Source of the DNA: CAYNZV01 sp965217095
GTDB lineage: Bacteria > Latescibacterota > UBA2968 > UBA8231
Direction: 5' to 3'
DNA length: 64,000 bases
Assembly (NCBI GenBank): GCA_965217095.1
Contig: OZ244235.1
Location: 4,898,001-4,962,000, forward strand
A program made the position numbers and the translations under genes. This document shows positions 42,276 through 51,509 of the stretch, piece after piece. The first letter of the stretch is position 1. Each line of letters starts with the position of its first letter. Under the pieces are notes generated by a model. It did no database searches. It was not told the DNA's origin and saw nothing but the letters and a program-made list of their open reading frames with translations.

Positions 42276-44123
42276 ATGAACTTCCGCCGTTTAGCGGTTA
42301 AGATACTCGCATACCTCACCGGGGTGTTTGGTTTGGTTTTGGAGCCCGTTTCGGCGGAATCGGAGTGGGAAACGGTCCAAGAGATCTTGCGAACTACCCG
42401 GGACAACGTCGTGCTGGACGGTACGACCAGCGCTCCTCTCCGTTACGAGGGAACTGACTCTCCGCAAGATGGCGATTGGATGGTGCGTCACACGTTATCC
42501 GATCCGGAGAATCTGAATCCGTATACCTCCAGTGATGCGGGTGCCAGCCGGATCATGGGGTACATCTTCGAGAGTCTGCTCTACGCCGAAGAGGAACCGC
42601 CATTCGCGCTTAGAGGACATCTCGCGACCGGTTATCCCGTCATATCCGATGATCGACTCTCTTACCTTTTCGAGATACGGTCTGACGCTGTGTTCGCGGA
42701 CGGAGAACCGGTGACGGTGGACGATGTGCTCTTCAGTATGAAGGCCATCAAGAACCCCGTGGTCTTGGCGCCTCACCTGCGCAACTATTTCTCGGCAATC
42801 AAAGACGTCAGGATTGAGGCTGGGAATAAAATCAAATTCGTTTGCGACGAACCGTATTTCCGCAACGACCTAGTGCTCGGATCATTCGAGGTATTACCGC
42901 GTCATTTCTACGATCCAGACGGTCTCTTAGAGCCAGTGGTGATAAATAGCCTTGTCGACGGCTCGTGGGAATCGGGCGAGCACGCGGAACGAGTCAAAAA
43001 GTTCGCCGAGCAGTTCAATCAAAATTTTAACCGCAAAGTGAGAGGCTCGGGCCCGTACGTCATCGAGAAACCCGAGACCGACATCGTCACCCAACAGAAG
43101 GTGGTTTTGACCCGTAATCCAAATCACTGGGCCAGGGGCAAGGAATCGCTACCATCTTCCGGCTACGTAGACAAGTTGGTGTTCAAGGTAATCAACAATA
43201 TGGATGCGGCATTCGTAGAGTTGACCAACGGAAACCTTGACCTGTATGGACTGCAGCCTCTCGAGTTCAAGGAAAAGAGCTGGTCGAAGCAATTTACCGA
43301 TCGCTTCTTGAAAGGCATCGCGTACGGAAGCGGGTACACCTACATAGGATGGAACAACGCGCATGCCATTTTTCGCGATCCGCTCGTGCGCAAGGCCATG
43401 ACCCACCTTACCAACAAAGAAGCGATGGTAACCAATCTGCTTTTCAGTCTCGGGGAGCCAGTGCTAAGCCCCATTCACAAGTTTCGCCCCGAATACAACC
43501 TCGATCTAGAAACCATTCCGTACGATCCAGACAAAGCCTTGGATCTTCTCGAGGAAGCAGGCTGGGATGACGTTGACGGCGACGGCGTGTTGGACAAGGA
43601 AATCGATGGCGGGCGGGTGCCTTTCAAATTCGAATTCCTGGTGAACTCCGGAAACCAGATCCGCAAGGATATCGCGCTGATCATGCAAGACGAACTCGCG
43701 GATATCGGCATCATTTGCGAAGTCAGGGAACTGGACTGGTCGATTTTTCTGCAGCGCGTCAAGAGCAAGGACTTCGCTGCCGTAACATTGGGGTGGACCG
43801 GAAGTTTGCGGTTCCCACCGGATGGATACCAGATCTGGCATTCGTCTCAAGCGGAAGGAAATGGCTCGAATTTCATCGGATTTAGAAACGCCGAGGTGGA
43901 CGAAATATTGGAAATCTATCGTCGCGAATTCGACATGGGCAAGCGAATTCTGCTGTACAAGCGGTTCCAAGAGATACTTCACAACCAACAACCCTATACC
44001 TTTTTATGGAAGGGTCGGTCGGCGACGTCCTACAGCCGGAGATTCAAGGGTGTAAATTGGTATCCCGCGGGTCCTGAAACAGGAGAGTGGTGGGTGGATG
44101 TGGAGGATCAACTGTATCAATAG
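42276..44123 (+). CDS. Oligopeptide ABC transporter substrate-binding protein (YejA/SBP_bac_5 type)
   Basis: 615 residues. AAGGAG lies 6 bases before ATG 42276, which gives a signal peptide (LAVKILAYLTGVFGLVLEPVSA); two earlier in-frame ATGs overlap the ilvE stop or the ribosome site. The family 5 pattern is clear: LSDPENLNPYTSSDAGASRIM, YLFEIRSDAVFADGEPVTVDDVLF, GSGPYVIEKPETD and VRKAMTHLTNKEAMV. Two permeases follow. Its length and its partners resemble YejA of the YejABEF oligopeptide/microcin C importer. Confidence 0.88.
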   Translation: MNFRRLAVKILAYLTGVFGLVLEPVSAESEWETVQEILRTTRDNVVLDGTTSAPLRYEGTDSPQDGDWMVRHTLSDPENLNPYTSSDAGASRIMGYIFESLLYAEEEPPFALRGHLATGYPVISDDRLSYLFEIRSDAVFADGEPVTVDDVLFSMKAIKNPVVLAPHLRNYFSAIKDVRIEAGNKIKFVCDEPYFRNDLVLGSFEVLPRHFYDPDGLLEPVVINSLVDGSWESGEHAERVKKFAEQFNQNFNRKVRGSGPYVIEKPETDIVTQQKVVLTRNPNHWARGKESLPSSGYVDKLVFKVINNMDAAFVELTNGNLDLYGLQPLEFKEKSWSKQFTDRFLKGIAYGSGYTYIGWNNAHAIFRDPLVRKAMTHLTNKEAMVTNLLFSLGEPVLSPIHKFRPEYNLDLETIPYDPDKALDLLEEAGWDDVDGDGVLDKEIDGGRVPFKFEFLVNSGNQIRKDIALIMQDELADIGIICEVRELDWSIFLQRVKSKDFAAVTLGWTGSLRFPPDGYQIWHSSQAEGNGSNFIGFRNAEVDEILEIYRREFDMGKRILLYKRFQEILHNQQPYTFLWKGRSATSYSRRFKGVNWYPAGPETGEWWVDVEDQLYQ

Positions 44124-44172
44124 CAATCAACTCGGCTCGGTCAAAAACACCTTTTCTACTACTGCCTCATAG

Positions 44173-45471
44173 ATGATTCAGTACGCCCTACAGCGCACCC
44201 TGCTGGCGATCCCCACCTTACTCGGAATCACCCTGATCTCCTTTCTCATAATGCACCTGGCTCCCGGAGATCCTGTCGATCTGTTTCTCGGTGGTGCTGC
44301 CGGGGGCGAGGGCATCTCGACGGACCGCCAATCGGACTTCGAGAAGACGCGGCGAGACCTGCGCCGCCAACTCGGTCTGGACAAGCCGTTACACGTCCAG
44401 TACCTCAGCTGGTTGTCCGGCTTGATTCTGAGAATCGAGCCGCTGGACAACTACGATCGGATGGCGATCGCGGTCGATCAAACCCTCTTAAAGCTGACGC
44501 CAAACCAGCTTAGCCAGCTGCAGGCGGCAAGAGGGCATGATCGAAAAAGGAGGTTCCTCGTCTTTCACCGACAGCTTTCTGGCGATGCCGATGCCCTGGT
44601 CCGCTCTTCCTACTGGAAGGGCAAACACATCAAGGTATCGGGAAATTACAGGTACGAAGGCGCGGGACTGGAACTCTGGCGCTCGCTCGATTACCGATTC
44701 GTAACCTTGAATTTCGGACGTTCCTTCAAGGACCAACAACCGGTTATAAAACGGATACTAGCGCGTTTGCCGGTGACCGTGGAGATCAACGTTCTGGCCA
44801 TATTGATCGCCTACGTCATCGGCGTACCGCTGGGCATCTTACTTGCACTCAAGCAGAATAGCCGCACCGACAGAATCTTGACGTCCGGCACCTTCGTATT
44901 GTGGTCGATGCCCTCGTTTTGGGTGGGCATGCTGCTGATCACCTTCTTCTGCAATAGGGAGTTTTTATTCTGGTTTCCGGCGTCGGGCATCCAATCGTTG
45001 AATGTCTCAGAGGAGTGGGGCACGTGGCGATTGTTCAAGGATCACGCCCATCATATGGTCTTGCCCGTCCTGGCGTCCTCGTACTCCAGCTTCGCGGTCA
45101 TTTCGCGGTTCATGCGTACGAGCATGCTGGAGAATCTCAGACTCGACTATGTACGTACCGCGCAAGCCAAAGGGCTTCGGTACAACGTGGTGGTCCTGCG
45201 GCACGTTTTGCGCAACTCATTGATCCCCATCGTGACCCTGTTGGCTGGTCTGTTGCCCGGATTATTTGCTGGTTCGGTGTTCATCGAGACGATTTTCACC
45301 GTCCCGGGGCTTGGTTTTCTTGGGTTTCAATCCGTGATCGTCCGCGACTACCCCGTCATTATGGCGATATTCACTATCAGTGCCGCTCTGTTCCTTTTGG
45401 GGATTCTCCTTGCCGACATTCTGCTGAAGGCCGTAGACCCCAGAATCGAATTTTCGAGAGTCGAAGGGTGA
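44173..45471 (+). CDS. Peptide ABC transporter permease, DppB/YejB type with enlarged periplasmic loop
   Basis: 432 residues, about 100 more than typical DppB. N-terminal TM1 (LLAIPTLLGITLISFLIMHLAPGDP) and five C-terminal helices are standard, and the EAA-type loop reads MLENLRLDYVRTAQAKGLRYN. Between TM1 and LNFGRSFKDQQPV there is an extra segment of about 90 residues (roughly 85-175, starting after YLSWLSGLI). YejB-like permeases also have extra loop sequence. It forms a channel with the next gene for the upstream binding protein. No ATPase lies alongside. Confidence 0.88.
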   Translation: MIQYALQRTLLAIPTLLGITLISFLIMHLAPGDPVDLFLGGAAGGEGISTDRQSDFEKTRRDLRRQLGLDKPLHVQYLSWLSGLILRIEPLDNYDRMAIAVDQTLLKLTPNQLSQLQAARGHDRKRRFLVFHRQLSGDADALVRSSYWKGKHIKVSGNYRYEGAGLELWRSLDYRFVTLNFGRSFKDQQPVIKRILARLPVTVEINVLAILIAYVIGVPLGILLALKQNSRTDRILTSGTFVLWSMPSFWVGMLLITFFCNREFLFWFPASGIQSLNVSEEWGTWRLFKDHAHHMVLPVLASSYSSFAVISRFMRTSMLENLRLDYVRTAQAKGLRYNVVVLRHVLRNSLIPIVTLLAGLLPGLFAGSVFIETIFTVPGLGFLGFQSVIVRDYPVIMAIFTISAALFLLGILLADILLKAVDPRIEFSRVEG

Positions 45472-45474
45472 GAC

Positions 45475-46530
45475 GTGCAAGCAGCTGAAGAGAAAGAGGA
45501 GGCATCCGAGCTGGGCGTGCCCGCAGGGCAGTCTTATTCGCGTATCGTCTGGCTGCAGTTTCGTCGAAATCAACCGGCGGTCGCGGGGCTGGCCGCGGTG
45601 GGAATACTGACCATGGTCGCCATTGCCGCCGATCTAATCGCGGGTAATAAACCCTACTACATGGAGTACCGGGGCAAGACCTACTTTCCCGCATTTCGCC
45701 AATACGGTGTTCACCTTGGCCTCATGGATTGGCCAAAGGAGCTTCGCAGAAGGAAAAACCTCAAAAGGCTGAAGACCGACGTTGCCATTTTTCCTCCCGT
45801 TCCGTACGCCGCCAGCGAGATAAACCTTTCTCACAAGTACCAAGCGCCGAACGGCGAGCATTGGCTGGGCACCGACAGATTGGGCCGGGATGTCCTCTCC
45901 AGCTTGGTTCACGGTACGCGGTACGCCCTTACCATTGGGCTGGTCGCGGTTGGCATTTCGTTGATAATCGGTATCTCCCTGGGAGCGGTGGCGGGGTATT
46001 TCGGAGGTTGGCTCGATCTATTCCTGCTGTCTAGGCTATTTGAATTGTGGGCGGCTATACCATCGATCTTTCTGATTATCACTGCCGCGGCCTTCTTCCC
46101 GCCAAGCCTGTTCTTTGTGATGCTCATCATCGGCTTGACGGGTTGGGTGGGAATCGCCAGGCTCGCCCGCTCCCAATTCCTGCAGCTGCGAAGTTACGAC
46201 TACGTTGCCGCCGCCCGCAGCCTGGGCTGCTCTAGCAGGCGGATCATGTTCCGCCACATGCTGCCCAATGCTCTAGGTCCGTTGCTGGTGCCGACCGCAT
46301 TCGGGGTGGCAGGGGCAATCTTGATGGAGTCAGGCTTGAGCTTCTTGGGCATCGGGGTGCCGGCCGAGGCGATTACCTGGGGTGCCCTACTGGCGGGTGC
46401 TCGCAGCAACGCCTCGGCGTGGTGGTTGGTTGTGGTGCCAGGAACCGCGATTTTCATCACGGTTACCATGTACAATCTCTTGGGTGACGGATTGCGTGAC
46501 GCATTGGATCCCAAAATGAAGGCGGACTAG
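45475..46530 (+). CDS. Peptide ABC transporter permease, DppC/YejE type
   Basis: 351 residues. TM1 at about 35-55 (AGLAAVGILTMVAIAADLIAG) is followed by a 100-residue periplasmic loop beginning NKPYYMEYRGKTYFPAFRQY, which closely recalls the YejE loop. GTDRLGRDVLSSLVHGTRYAL and five more helices follow, with EAA loop YVAAARSLGCSSRRIMFRHML. It starts at GTG three bases after the preceding permease. YejE-like identity rests on the loop wording; the ATPase (YejF-like) must lie elsewhere. Confidence 0.88.
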   Translation: MQAAEEKEEASELGVPAGQSYSRIVWLQFRRNQPAVAGLAAVGILTMVAIAADLIAGNKPYYMEYRGKTYFPAFRQYGVHLGLMDWPKELRRRKNLKRLKTDVAIFPPVPYAASEINLSHKYQAPNGEHWLGTDRLGRDVLSSLVHGTRYALTIGLVAVGISLIIGISLGAVAGYFGGWLDLFLLSRLFELWAAIPSIFLIITAAAFFPPSLFFVMLIIGLTGWVGIARLARSQFLQLRSYDYVAAARSLGCSSRRIMFRHMLPNALGPLLVPTAFGVAGAILMESGLSFLGIGVPAEAITWGALLAGARSNASAWWLVVVPGTAIFITVTMYNLLGDGLRDALDPKMKAD

Positions 46531-46547
46531 CGTCGGATCGCCGGCGT

Positions 46548-47672
46548 TCAAGCGGGACCCTCATTGCGCCACCAGCGCACCTCCGCGTCGTCGCCAAGAG
46601 CGCTGACAATCACGTCGAGATAGCCGTTTCCGGTCAAGTCTGCGACAATGACCTGATTGGCATTCCAGGTTTCTTTGAGCACTTGTACACTCCATCGCCC
46701 TCGTGGGTCCCCCTCGTGTTTGAACACGGCCAGACCGAATCCTCTATTGCCGTATGAAGTGGCCAACACTTCTAGTTCCCCGTCGTTATCGAGGTCGGCG
46801 GCAATCGCTTCGAAGGCTCCGGGACACGAAGGGGAGATCACGCGTTTCTTCCACGGACAACGTGCCGGGTCCCCTTCGTTTTCGTACCAAACGATCTGGT
46901 GATCCACTTCCGGTTCGCCTTCCACCGACCGCATCCCCAGCGCCATGACCACATCCAGATGGCCATCACCGTTGATATCAGCCGGATTGCCGTGGGTCGG
47001 GTGCGGCGCGGTATCGATGATATGTTTAGACCAACCTGCGGTCGCCGGAGCACCCGTATTCTCGTACCAAACTACCTGATTGCCCGTAAACGCGGTCCCC
47101 AGTAAGTCGGGGAGGCCGTTGCCATTAAAATCGGCTACTCGCATGGTCCGAGTTTCAGTCATCGATTCTTCAATCATATGTTTGGTCCAATGACCTTGGT
47201 TTTGTTCGAACCAGGCGAACTGATTCCCCTTCCTCCAGCTGGACGCGGCCACATCCAGCCGGCCATCCCCGTTAAAATCGGCCACCGCCACATCGTACGC
47301 GCCCGGCAATGTCCCCTTGGCAATGTACTCGTGGTGCCACGACGTCGTGTCGCGGGGATCGCCGTCGAATCCGAACCACAGCAGGCTGTCGTTGATGTTG
47401 TCGACGCTGACAATCTCGGGAGATCCATCACCGTCAATGTCGGCGATGGTGTGACGTTCCAGCCATTCTTCCTTGCGCTCGTGAATAGTGTGGATTGTGA
47501 AGCTCTCGCCGCCGTCGTTTTCGAACCAGTAGAGTCCGACATCGGTATCGCAGGCCACCAGATCGGGCAGCCCGTTGCCGGTAAGATCGACGGCTGATAC
47601 CCCGTAGGCATAATCGAAGCCGCCCTTGAGCTGGAACTCCGTGAAACGGATATGTTCAGTCATATTCATCAA
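46548..47672 (-). CDS. FG-GAP/VCBS-repeat beta-propeller protein
   Basis: 374 residues made almost entirely of repeats of about 45-55 residues with a calcium-type DxDGDGxxD loop: DLTGNGLPDLVACD, DIDGDGSPEIVSVD, DFNGDGRLDVAASS, DFNGNGLPDLLGTA, DINGDGHLDVVMAL, DLDNDGELEVLATS and DLTGNGYLDVIVSA. Each is followed by a WFEN/WYEN strand, so about seven blades fit an integrin-like propeller. No signal peptide is visible, which is unusual for this fold. It is followed on the same strand by nothing recognisable and converges with the permease gene over 17 bases. Ligand unknown. Confidence 0.75.
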   Translation of the reverse strand: MMNMTEHIRFTEFQLKGGFDYAYGVSAVDLTGNGLPDLVACDTDVGLYWFENDGGESFTIHTIHERKEEWLERHTIADIDGDGSPEIVSVDNINDSLLWFGFDGDPRDTTSWHHEYIAKGTLPGAYDVAVADFNGDGRLDVAASSWRKGNQFAWFEQNQGHWTKHMIEESMTETRTMRVADFNGNGLPDLLGTAFTGNQVVWYENTGAPATAGWSKHIIDTAPHPTHGNPADINGDGHLDVVMALGMRSVEGEPEVDHQIVWYENEGDPARCPWKKRVISPSCPGAFEAIAADLDNDGELEVLATSYGNRGFGLAVFKHEGDPRGRWSVQVLKETWNANQVIVADLTGNGYLDVIVSALGDDAEVRWWRNEGPA

Positions 47673-47728
47673 TTATGCATCGCAAACGTCGCAGAAAAGG
47701 GGAAAGCAGATGATCGACTAGGAGCTTG

Positions 47729-49003
47729 TTAACCCTGGAGGAAATCGGGGATCTTTTCATTGGCGGTGATCTGCTCCAACGTCTGCCGTTGCCGTATAAG
47801 GTGGAAGGTCCCGTCGCTGGCAAGTAGAACCTCTGAGGCTTCGGGGAATGAATTGTAGTTCTTTGCAGACATGCCCGAGCAGTATGCACCGGTGGCACCG
47901 ATCACCAGAATATCTCCACTACGGGTTGCCGGAAGCTTTCGCGGGCGCAATCCTTCGGGGTTGTCCGGCTCGGGAGTCAGCACATCCCCGCTCTCGCAGC
48001 AGTGTCCGGCGATGATGTATTCCAGATTTTCGGCAACCGGTGTGGACGCGCACGGCAACACATGAATCGGGTGCTGCGCGCCGTACATGCTGGGTCGCAA
48101 CACCTCGGTCATTCCCGCATCGACCTTGATGAAGTTGTAGCCGTTCGGTCCGGTGTCGACGACGTCGATAACCGTACACACGAGTGCTCCTGCATTGGCG
48201 ACGAAGAAGGTTCCGGGTTCGATCTCCAGCGCTAGCTTGCGACCGTGGGATTCGTAGAAGCGCTCGAACTCTTTGACGATTTGGTGTCCGGCCGTATCGA
48301 GATTGGTCGTCTCTTCATCCGGCATGCGCGCCACCTTAAAACCTCCACCCAGGTTTACTGAAACCACATCGGGAAGTCGTGCTGCGATACCCAAGGTCAA
48401 TCTGGCACAATGCTGCCAGACAGAGGGGTCGGTACCCGATCCTATGTGGGAGTGCAGTCGGTCGACGGTGAGCTGATATTCAGTCGCCATCTCCAGAACC
48501 TGATCCAAATACTCGTGCCAGATACCGAAGCTCGATGAAGGCCCCCCGACGTTGGTGCGATTGCTGTGCCCGGATCCCAGGCCTGGATTGATGCGTACCG
48601 ACAGGCTCCCCCCCGCGGAGCGGCGGCCGAATTCTCTAAGTTGATTCAAGGAACAGGCGTTGAAGAGCACACCCTGCTGCAGCAACTCCTCCAGATCGTC
48701 CGGAAGTTGCTGCGCGGTAAGTTGAATCCGGATGCCTGGAATACCCGCTGCTAGGGCCCGGCGAACTTCAAACCCACTGCTGGCATCGATGTGCAGGCCG
48801 AGCCCATTGAAGATGCGTAATACAGCGGCGTTGGGGCACGCCTTCATCGCATAACGCGCAGTCAAGCCGTACGGATTCGGGAACGCCAGGGTAGCGCGCG
48901 CGCGGCGCTCCAACTCGCCCTGGTCGTAGACAAACGTGGGAGTGCTGAAATCCCGTCGGAGATCACCGACCTGTGCCTGGCTGAGCAAACATCCGCGACT
49001 CAT
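47729..49003 (-). CDS. lysA: Group IV PLP decarboxylase, diaminopimelate-decarboxylase-like
   Basis: 424 residues with the alanine-racemase-type fold III layout. PLP lysine is Lys54 in ARYAMKACPN; HSHIGSGTDP, VNLGGGFKV, LEIEPGTFFV and GHCCESGDVL follow, all matching diaminopimelate decarboxylase positions. The last step of lysine synthesis is the likely reaction, but EPGTFFVANAG differs from the EPGRSIVA of many DAP decarboxylases, so another diamino-acid or a D-amino-acid-type substrate is possible. The ATG is on the minus strand, divergent from the carbamoyltransferase. Confidence 0.77.
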   Translation of the reverse strand: MSRGCLLSQAQVGDLRRDFSTPTFVYDQGELERRARATLAFPNPYGLTARYAMKACPNAAVLRIFNGLGLHIDASSGFEVRRALAAGIPGIRIQLTAQQLPDDLEELLQQGVLFNACSLNQLREFGRRSAGGSLSVRINPGLGSGHSNRTNVGGPSSSFGIWHEYLDQVLEMATEYQLTVDRLHSHIGSGTDPSVWQHCARLTLGIAARLPDVVSVNLGGGFKVARMPDEETTNLDTAGHQIVKEFERFYESHGRKLALEIEPGTFFVANAGALVCTVIDVVDTGPNGYNFIKVDAGMTEVLRPSMYGAQHPIHVLPCASTPVAENLEYIIAGHCCESGDVLTPEPDNPEGLRPRKLPATRSGDILVIGATGAYCSGMSAKNYNSFPEASEVLLASDGTFHLIRQRQTLEQITANEKIPDFLQG

Positions 49004-49102
49004 TTAATCGTCTCTATGTTGCTATATTTATTGGGAGTAAGTAGGTTTCCCGACTAAGTATCCAACTCCCGATTTACGGTGTCAAGGCGCCGACAAAAGC
49101 GC

Positions 49103-50932
49103 ATGTCCACCTACATTCTTGGCCTTTCCGCCTTCTATCACGACAGCGCCGCCTGCCTGGTTCGCGATGGCGAAATCGTCGCCGCGGCTCAGGAAGAGCG
49201 TTTCACGCGGATCAAACACGACCCCGGTTTCCCGCTCCACGCAGCACGCTACTGTCTGGCCGAAGCGGGCATAGCGGCCAAGGATCTGCACTGCATCGGG
49301 TTCTACGACAAACCGCTCCTGACCTTCGAGCGGTTGCTGGAGACGCATCTGGCGACCGCTCCCAAAGGCATTCGGCTCTTCTGGAAGAGCATGGCCGTAT
49401 GGCTGAAGAAGAAGCTGTGGATTCCCCAGGTAATCCAGCGCGAGCTCGAATTCGATGGTCCGGTCCTTTTCGGCAACCACCACGAGTCCCACGCAGCGAG
49501 CGCGTTCTACCCTTCGCCCTTTGCGGAAGCGGCGATCATCACCCTCGATGGGGTCGGCGAATGGACCACCACCAGTTACGGATACGGCACAGGGGCGGAG
49601 ATTCACACTCTGGCCGATATCAAGTTTCCCCATTCTCTCGGTTTACTCTACACCGCCATTACCTACTTCACCGGTTTCAAACCCAATTCCGGGGAATACA
49701 AGTTGATGGGGTTGGCGCCGTACGGCGAGCCCCGATACGTAGATCGCATGATGGACAACCTGATCGATCTCAAGGAAGACGGATCGTTCAAGCTGGACAT
49801 GCGCTATTTCAACTACCTCGCCGGTCTCACCATGACCAATCAGCGGATGGCGGAGCTGTTCGACGGGCCGCCCCGCAAGCCGGAATCGCCGCTCACCCAG
49901 CGGGAAATGGACCTGGCGCGATCGTGCCAGGAGGTCACCGAAGAGGTTATGCTGCGCATTGCGCGAACCGTCCACCAAGAAACCGAGATGAAACATCTGT
50001 GCCTGGCCGGTGGAGTGGCGCTGAACTGCGTCGGCAACGGCCGCATTTTGCGAGAGGGTCCCTTCGAAAGGATCTGGATCCAACCGGCGGCAGGCGACGC
50101 GGGGGGCGCGCTGGGTGTGGCTCTCTCGCTGTGGTATCGATACTGCGAGAATGACCGCATAGTCTCCGGCGGTGATATCGGCGACGGCATGAGGGGGTCG
50201 TTATTGGGTCCATCCTTCGATGACGAGCAGATCCGGGAATTCCTCGAGGAGAAAATGGCTCCCGGAGAATTCATGGGAGGTGGGCAGTTGCCGGTGCGTG
50301 TCGCCGAACTGCTCAACGATGAAAAGGTGGTGGGGTGGTTCAGCGGCCGCATGGAATTCGGTCCTCGGGCATTGGGCGCCCGCAGCATCATAGGTGATCC
50401 ACGATCGCCAAAGATGCAATCGGTCATGAACCTGAAAATCAAATTTCGAGAGAGCTTCCGTCCGTTCGCGCCGTCGGTATTGCGGGACCGAGTGCACGAT
50501 TTTTTCGAGATGGATGCGGACTCGCCGTACATGCTTCTGGTCGCACCGGTAAAGGAAGATCGGCAGATACGCATGACCGCGGACGAGGAGAGCTTGTTCG
50601 GCATAGACAAGCTGAATATCCCGCGCTCGGACGTTCCGGCGGTCACGCACGTGGATTATTCAGCGCGCATTCAGACGGTTCGGAGAGAGGAAAATCCACC
50701 GTATTACGACTTGATCCAGGCGTTCAACAGCATTTCCGGATGCCCGGTGATCGTCAATACCTCGTTTAACGTGCGCGGCGAGCCGATTGTCTGCACTCCG
50801 GAGGATGCCTATCGATGTTTTATGCGTACCGAAATAGATTACTTGGTTTTGGGGAACTACCTGCTCGACAAGAGATCTCAACCTAATTGGAGCGAGCAGG
50901 AAGACTGGCGTGAAGAGTTTGAATTGGATTAA
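49103..50932 (+). CDS. Carbamoyltransferase (NodU/CmcH/TobZ family)
   Basis: 609 residues. ILGLSAFYHDSAACLVRDGE opens the YrdC-independent carbamoyltransferase N-domain; the NHHESHAASAFYPSPF histidines and the DGVGEW segment are catalytic features. The C-domain has SGRMEFGPRALGARSIIGDPR and VNTSFNVRGEPIVCTP. Such enzymes carbamoylate sugars or antibiotics from carbamoyl phosphate and ATP. It is directly followed by an SxtJ-like membrane protein, the pair common in exopolysaccharide or natural-product regions. ATG 49103 gives the family start; a GTG at 49079 is in frame. Confidence 0.93.
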   Translation: MSTYILGLSAFYHDSAACLVRDGEIVAAAQEERFTRIKHDPGFPLHAARYCLAEAGIAAKDLHCIGFYDKPLLTFERLLETHLATAPKGIRLFWKSMAVWLKKKLWIPQVIQRELEFDGPVLFGNHHESHAASAFYPSPFAEAAIITLDGVGEWTTTSYGYGTGAEIHTLADIKFPHSLGLLYTAITYFTGFKPNSGEYKLMGLAPYGEPRYVDRMMDNLIDLKEDGSFKLDMRYFNYLAGLTMTNQRMAELFDGPPRKPESPLTQREMDLARSCQEVTEEVMLRIARTVHQETEMKHLCLAGGVALNCVGNGRILREGPFERIWIQPAAGDAGGALGVALSLWYRYCENDRIVSGGDIGDGMRGSLLGPSFDDEQIREFLEEKMAPGEFMGGGQLPVRVAELLNDEKVVGWFSGRMEFGPRALGARSIIGDPRSPKMQSVMNLKIKFRESFRPFAPSVLRDRVHDFFEMDADSPYMLLVAPVKEDRQIRMTADEESLFGIDKLNIPRSDVPAVTHVDYSARIQTVRREENPPYYDLIQAFNSISGCPVIVNTSFNVRGEPIVCTPEDAYRCFMRTEIDYLVLGNYLLDKRSQPNWSEQEDWREEFELD

Positions 50933-50968
50933 CCGCGCCGGGGTTGAGGTATTGATGGACTTGAGAGT

Positions 50969-51394
50969 ATGATCGAGAGGAACGGATTCTGGCGTATTCC
51001 CTCCGCGTCCAGGTCCGAGTTGCGCACATTTGGATTGGTTATGGCCGCCGCCGCCTTGGCGATCGCGCTTTTTCTATGGTACAGAGGGTCGATCGACGCG
51101 GCGCAAAAGGTGGGTCTGGTAGCAGCGGCATTCATCGGGCTCGGCGTCGGTGTTCCGTCGATGTTGAGACCACTGTATACCGTCTGGATGCTGTTTGCCC
51201 GCACGCTCGGATTCATCAATACACACATACTGTTGGGACTGGTTTTCTACACGATTTTCACCGTGATGGGGTTCGTCATGCGCTTGATTCGGTACGATCC
51301 GCTGGATCGCAAACTCGACGCGGATGAAAAGAGCTACTGGTCTCGGCGCGAGCCTTCTCAATTGCTCCGAAATCACTTCGAGCGGCAGTTCTGA
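50969..51394 (+). CDS. SxtJ-family small membrane protein
   Basis: 141 residues with two to three hydrophobic helices (LVMAAAALAIALFLWY, VGLVAAAFIGLGVGVP, LLGLVFYTIFTVMGFVM) and a polar C-terminus rich in Arg and Asp (RYDPLDRKLDADEKSYW). SxtJ-like proteins typically follow carbamoyltransferase genes, as here. Their role is unknown. Confidence 0.77.
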   Translation: MIERNGFWRIPSASRSELRTFGLVMAAAALAIALFLWYRGSIDAAQKVGLVAAAFIGLGVGVPSMLRPLYTVWMLFARTLGFINTHILLGLVFYTIFTVMGFVMRLIRYDPLDRKLDADEKSYWSRREPSQLLRNHFERQF

Positions 51395-51420
51395 TCGGCT
51401 CGCCGAGCCGACTGACCATC

Positions 51421-51449
51421 TTGATATTGTCTATTGCCACAGCTATATT
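51421..51449 (+). promoter_or_regulatory. Strong sigma-70-type promoter of tadA
   Basis: TTGATA (51421-51426), a 17-base spacer and TATATT (51444-51449), each one base from consensus. A transcript would start near 51456, with the AGGAG ribosome site (51460-51464) only a few bases in. Confidence 0.65.
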
Positions 51450-51509
51450 TACCCGCTTTAGGAGAAGGCTCTGAGGCACCCCGAAACAGCTTCCGCGCAG
51501 TGGTCCGAG

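Noticed and set aside
46548..49003. Minus-strand pair in a plus-strand region as a horizontally acquired island
   Set aside because: Base composition and codon style look like the neighbours, and there are no tRNA, repeats or integrase at the borders.
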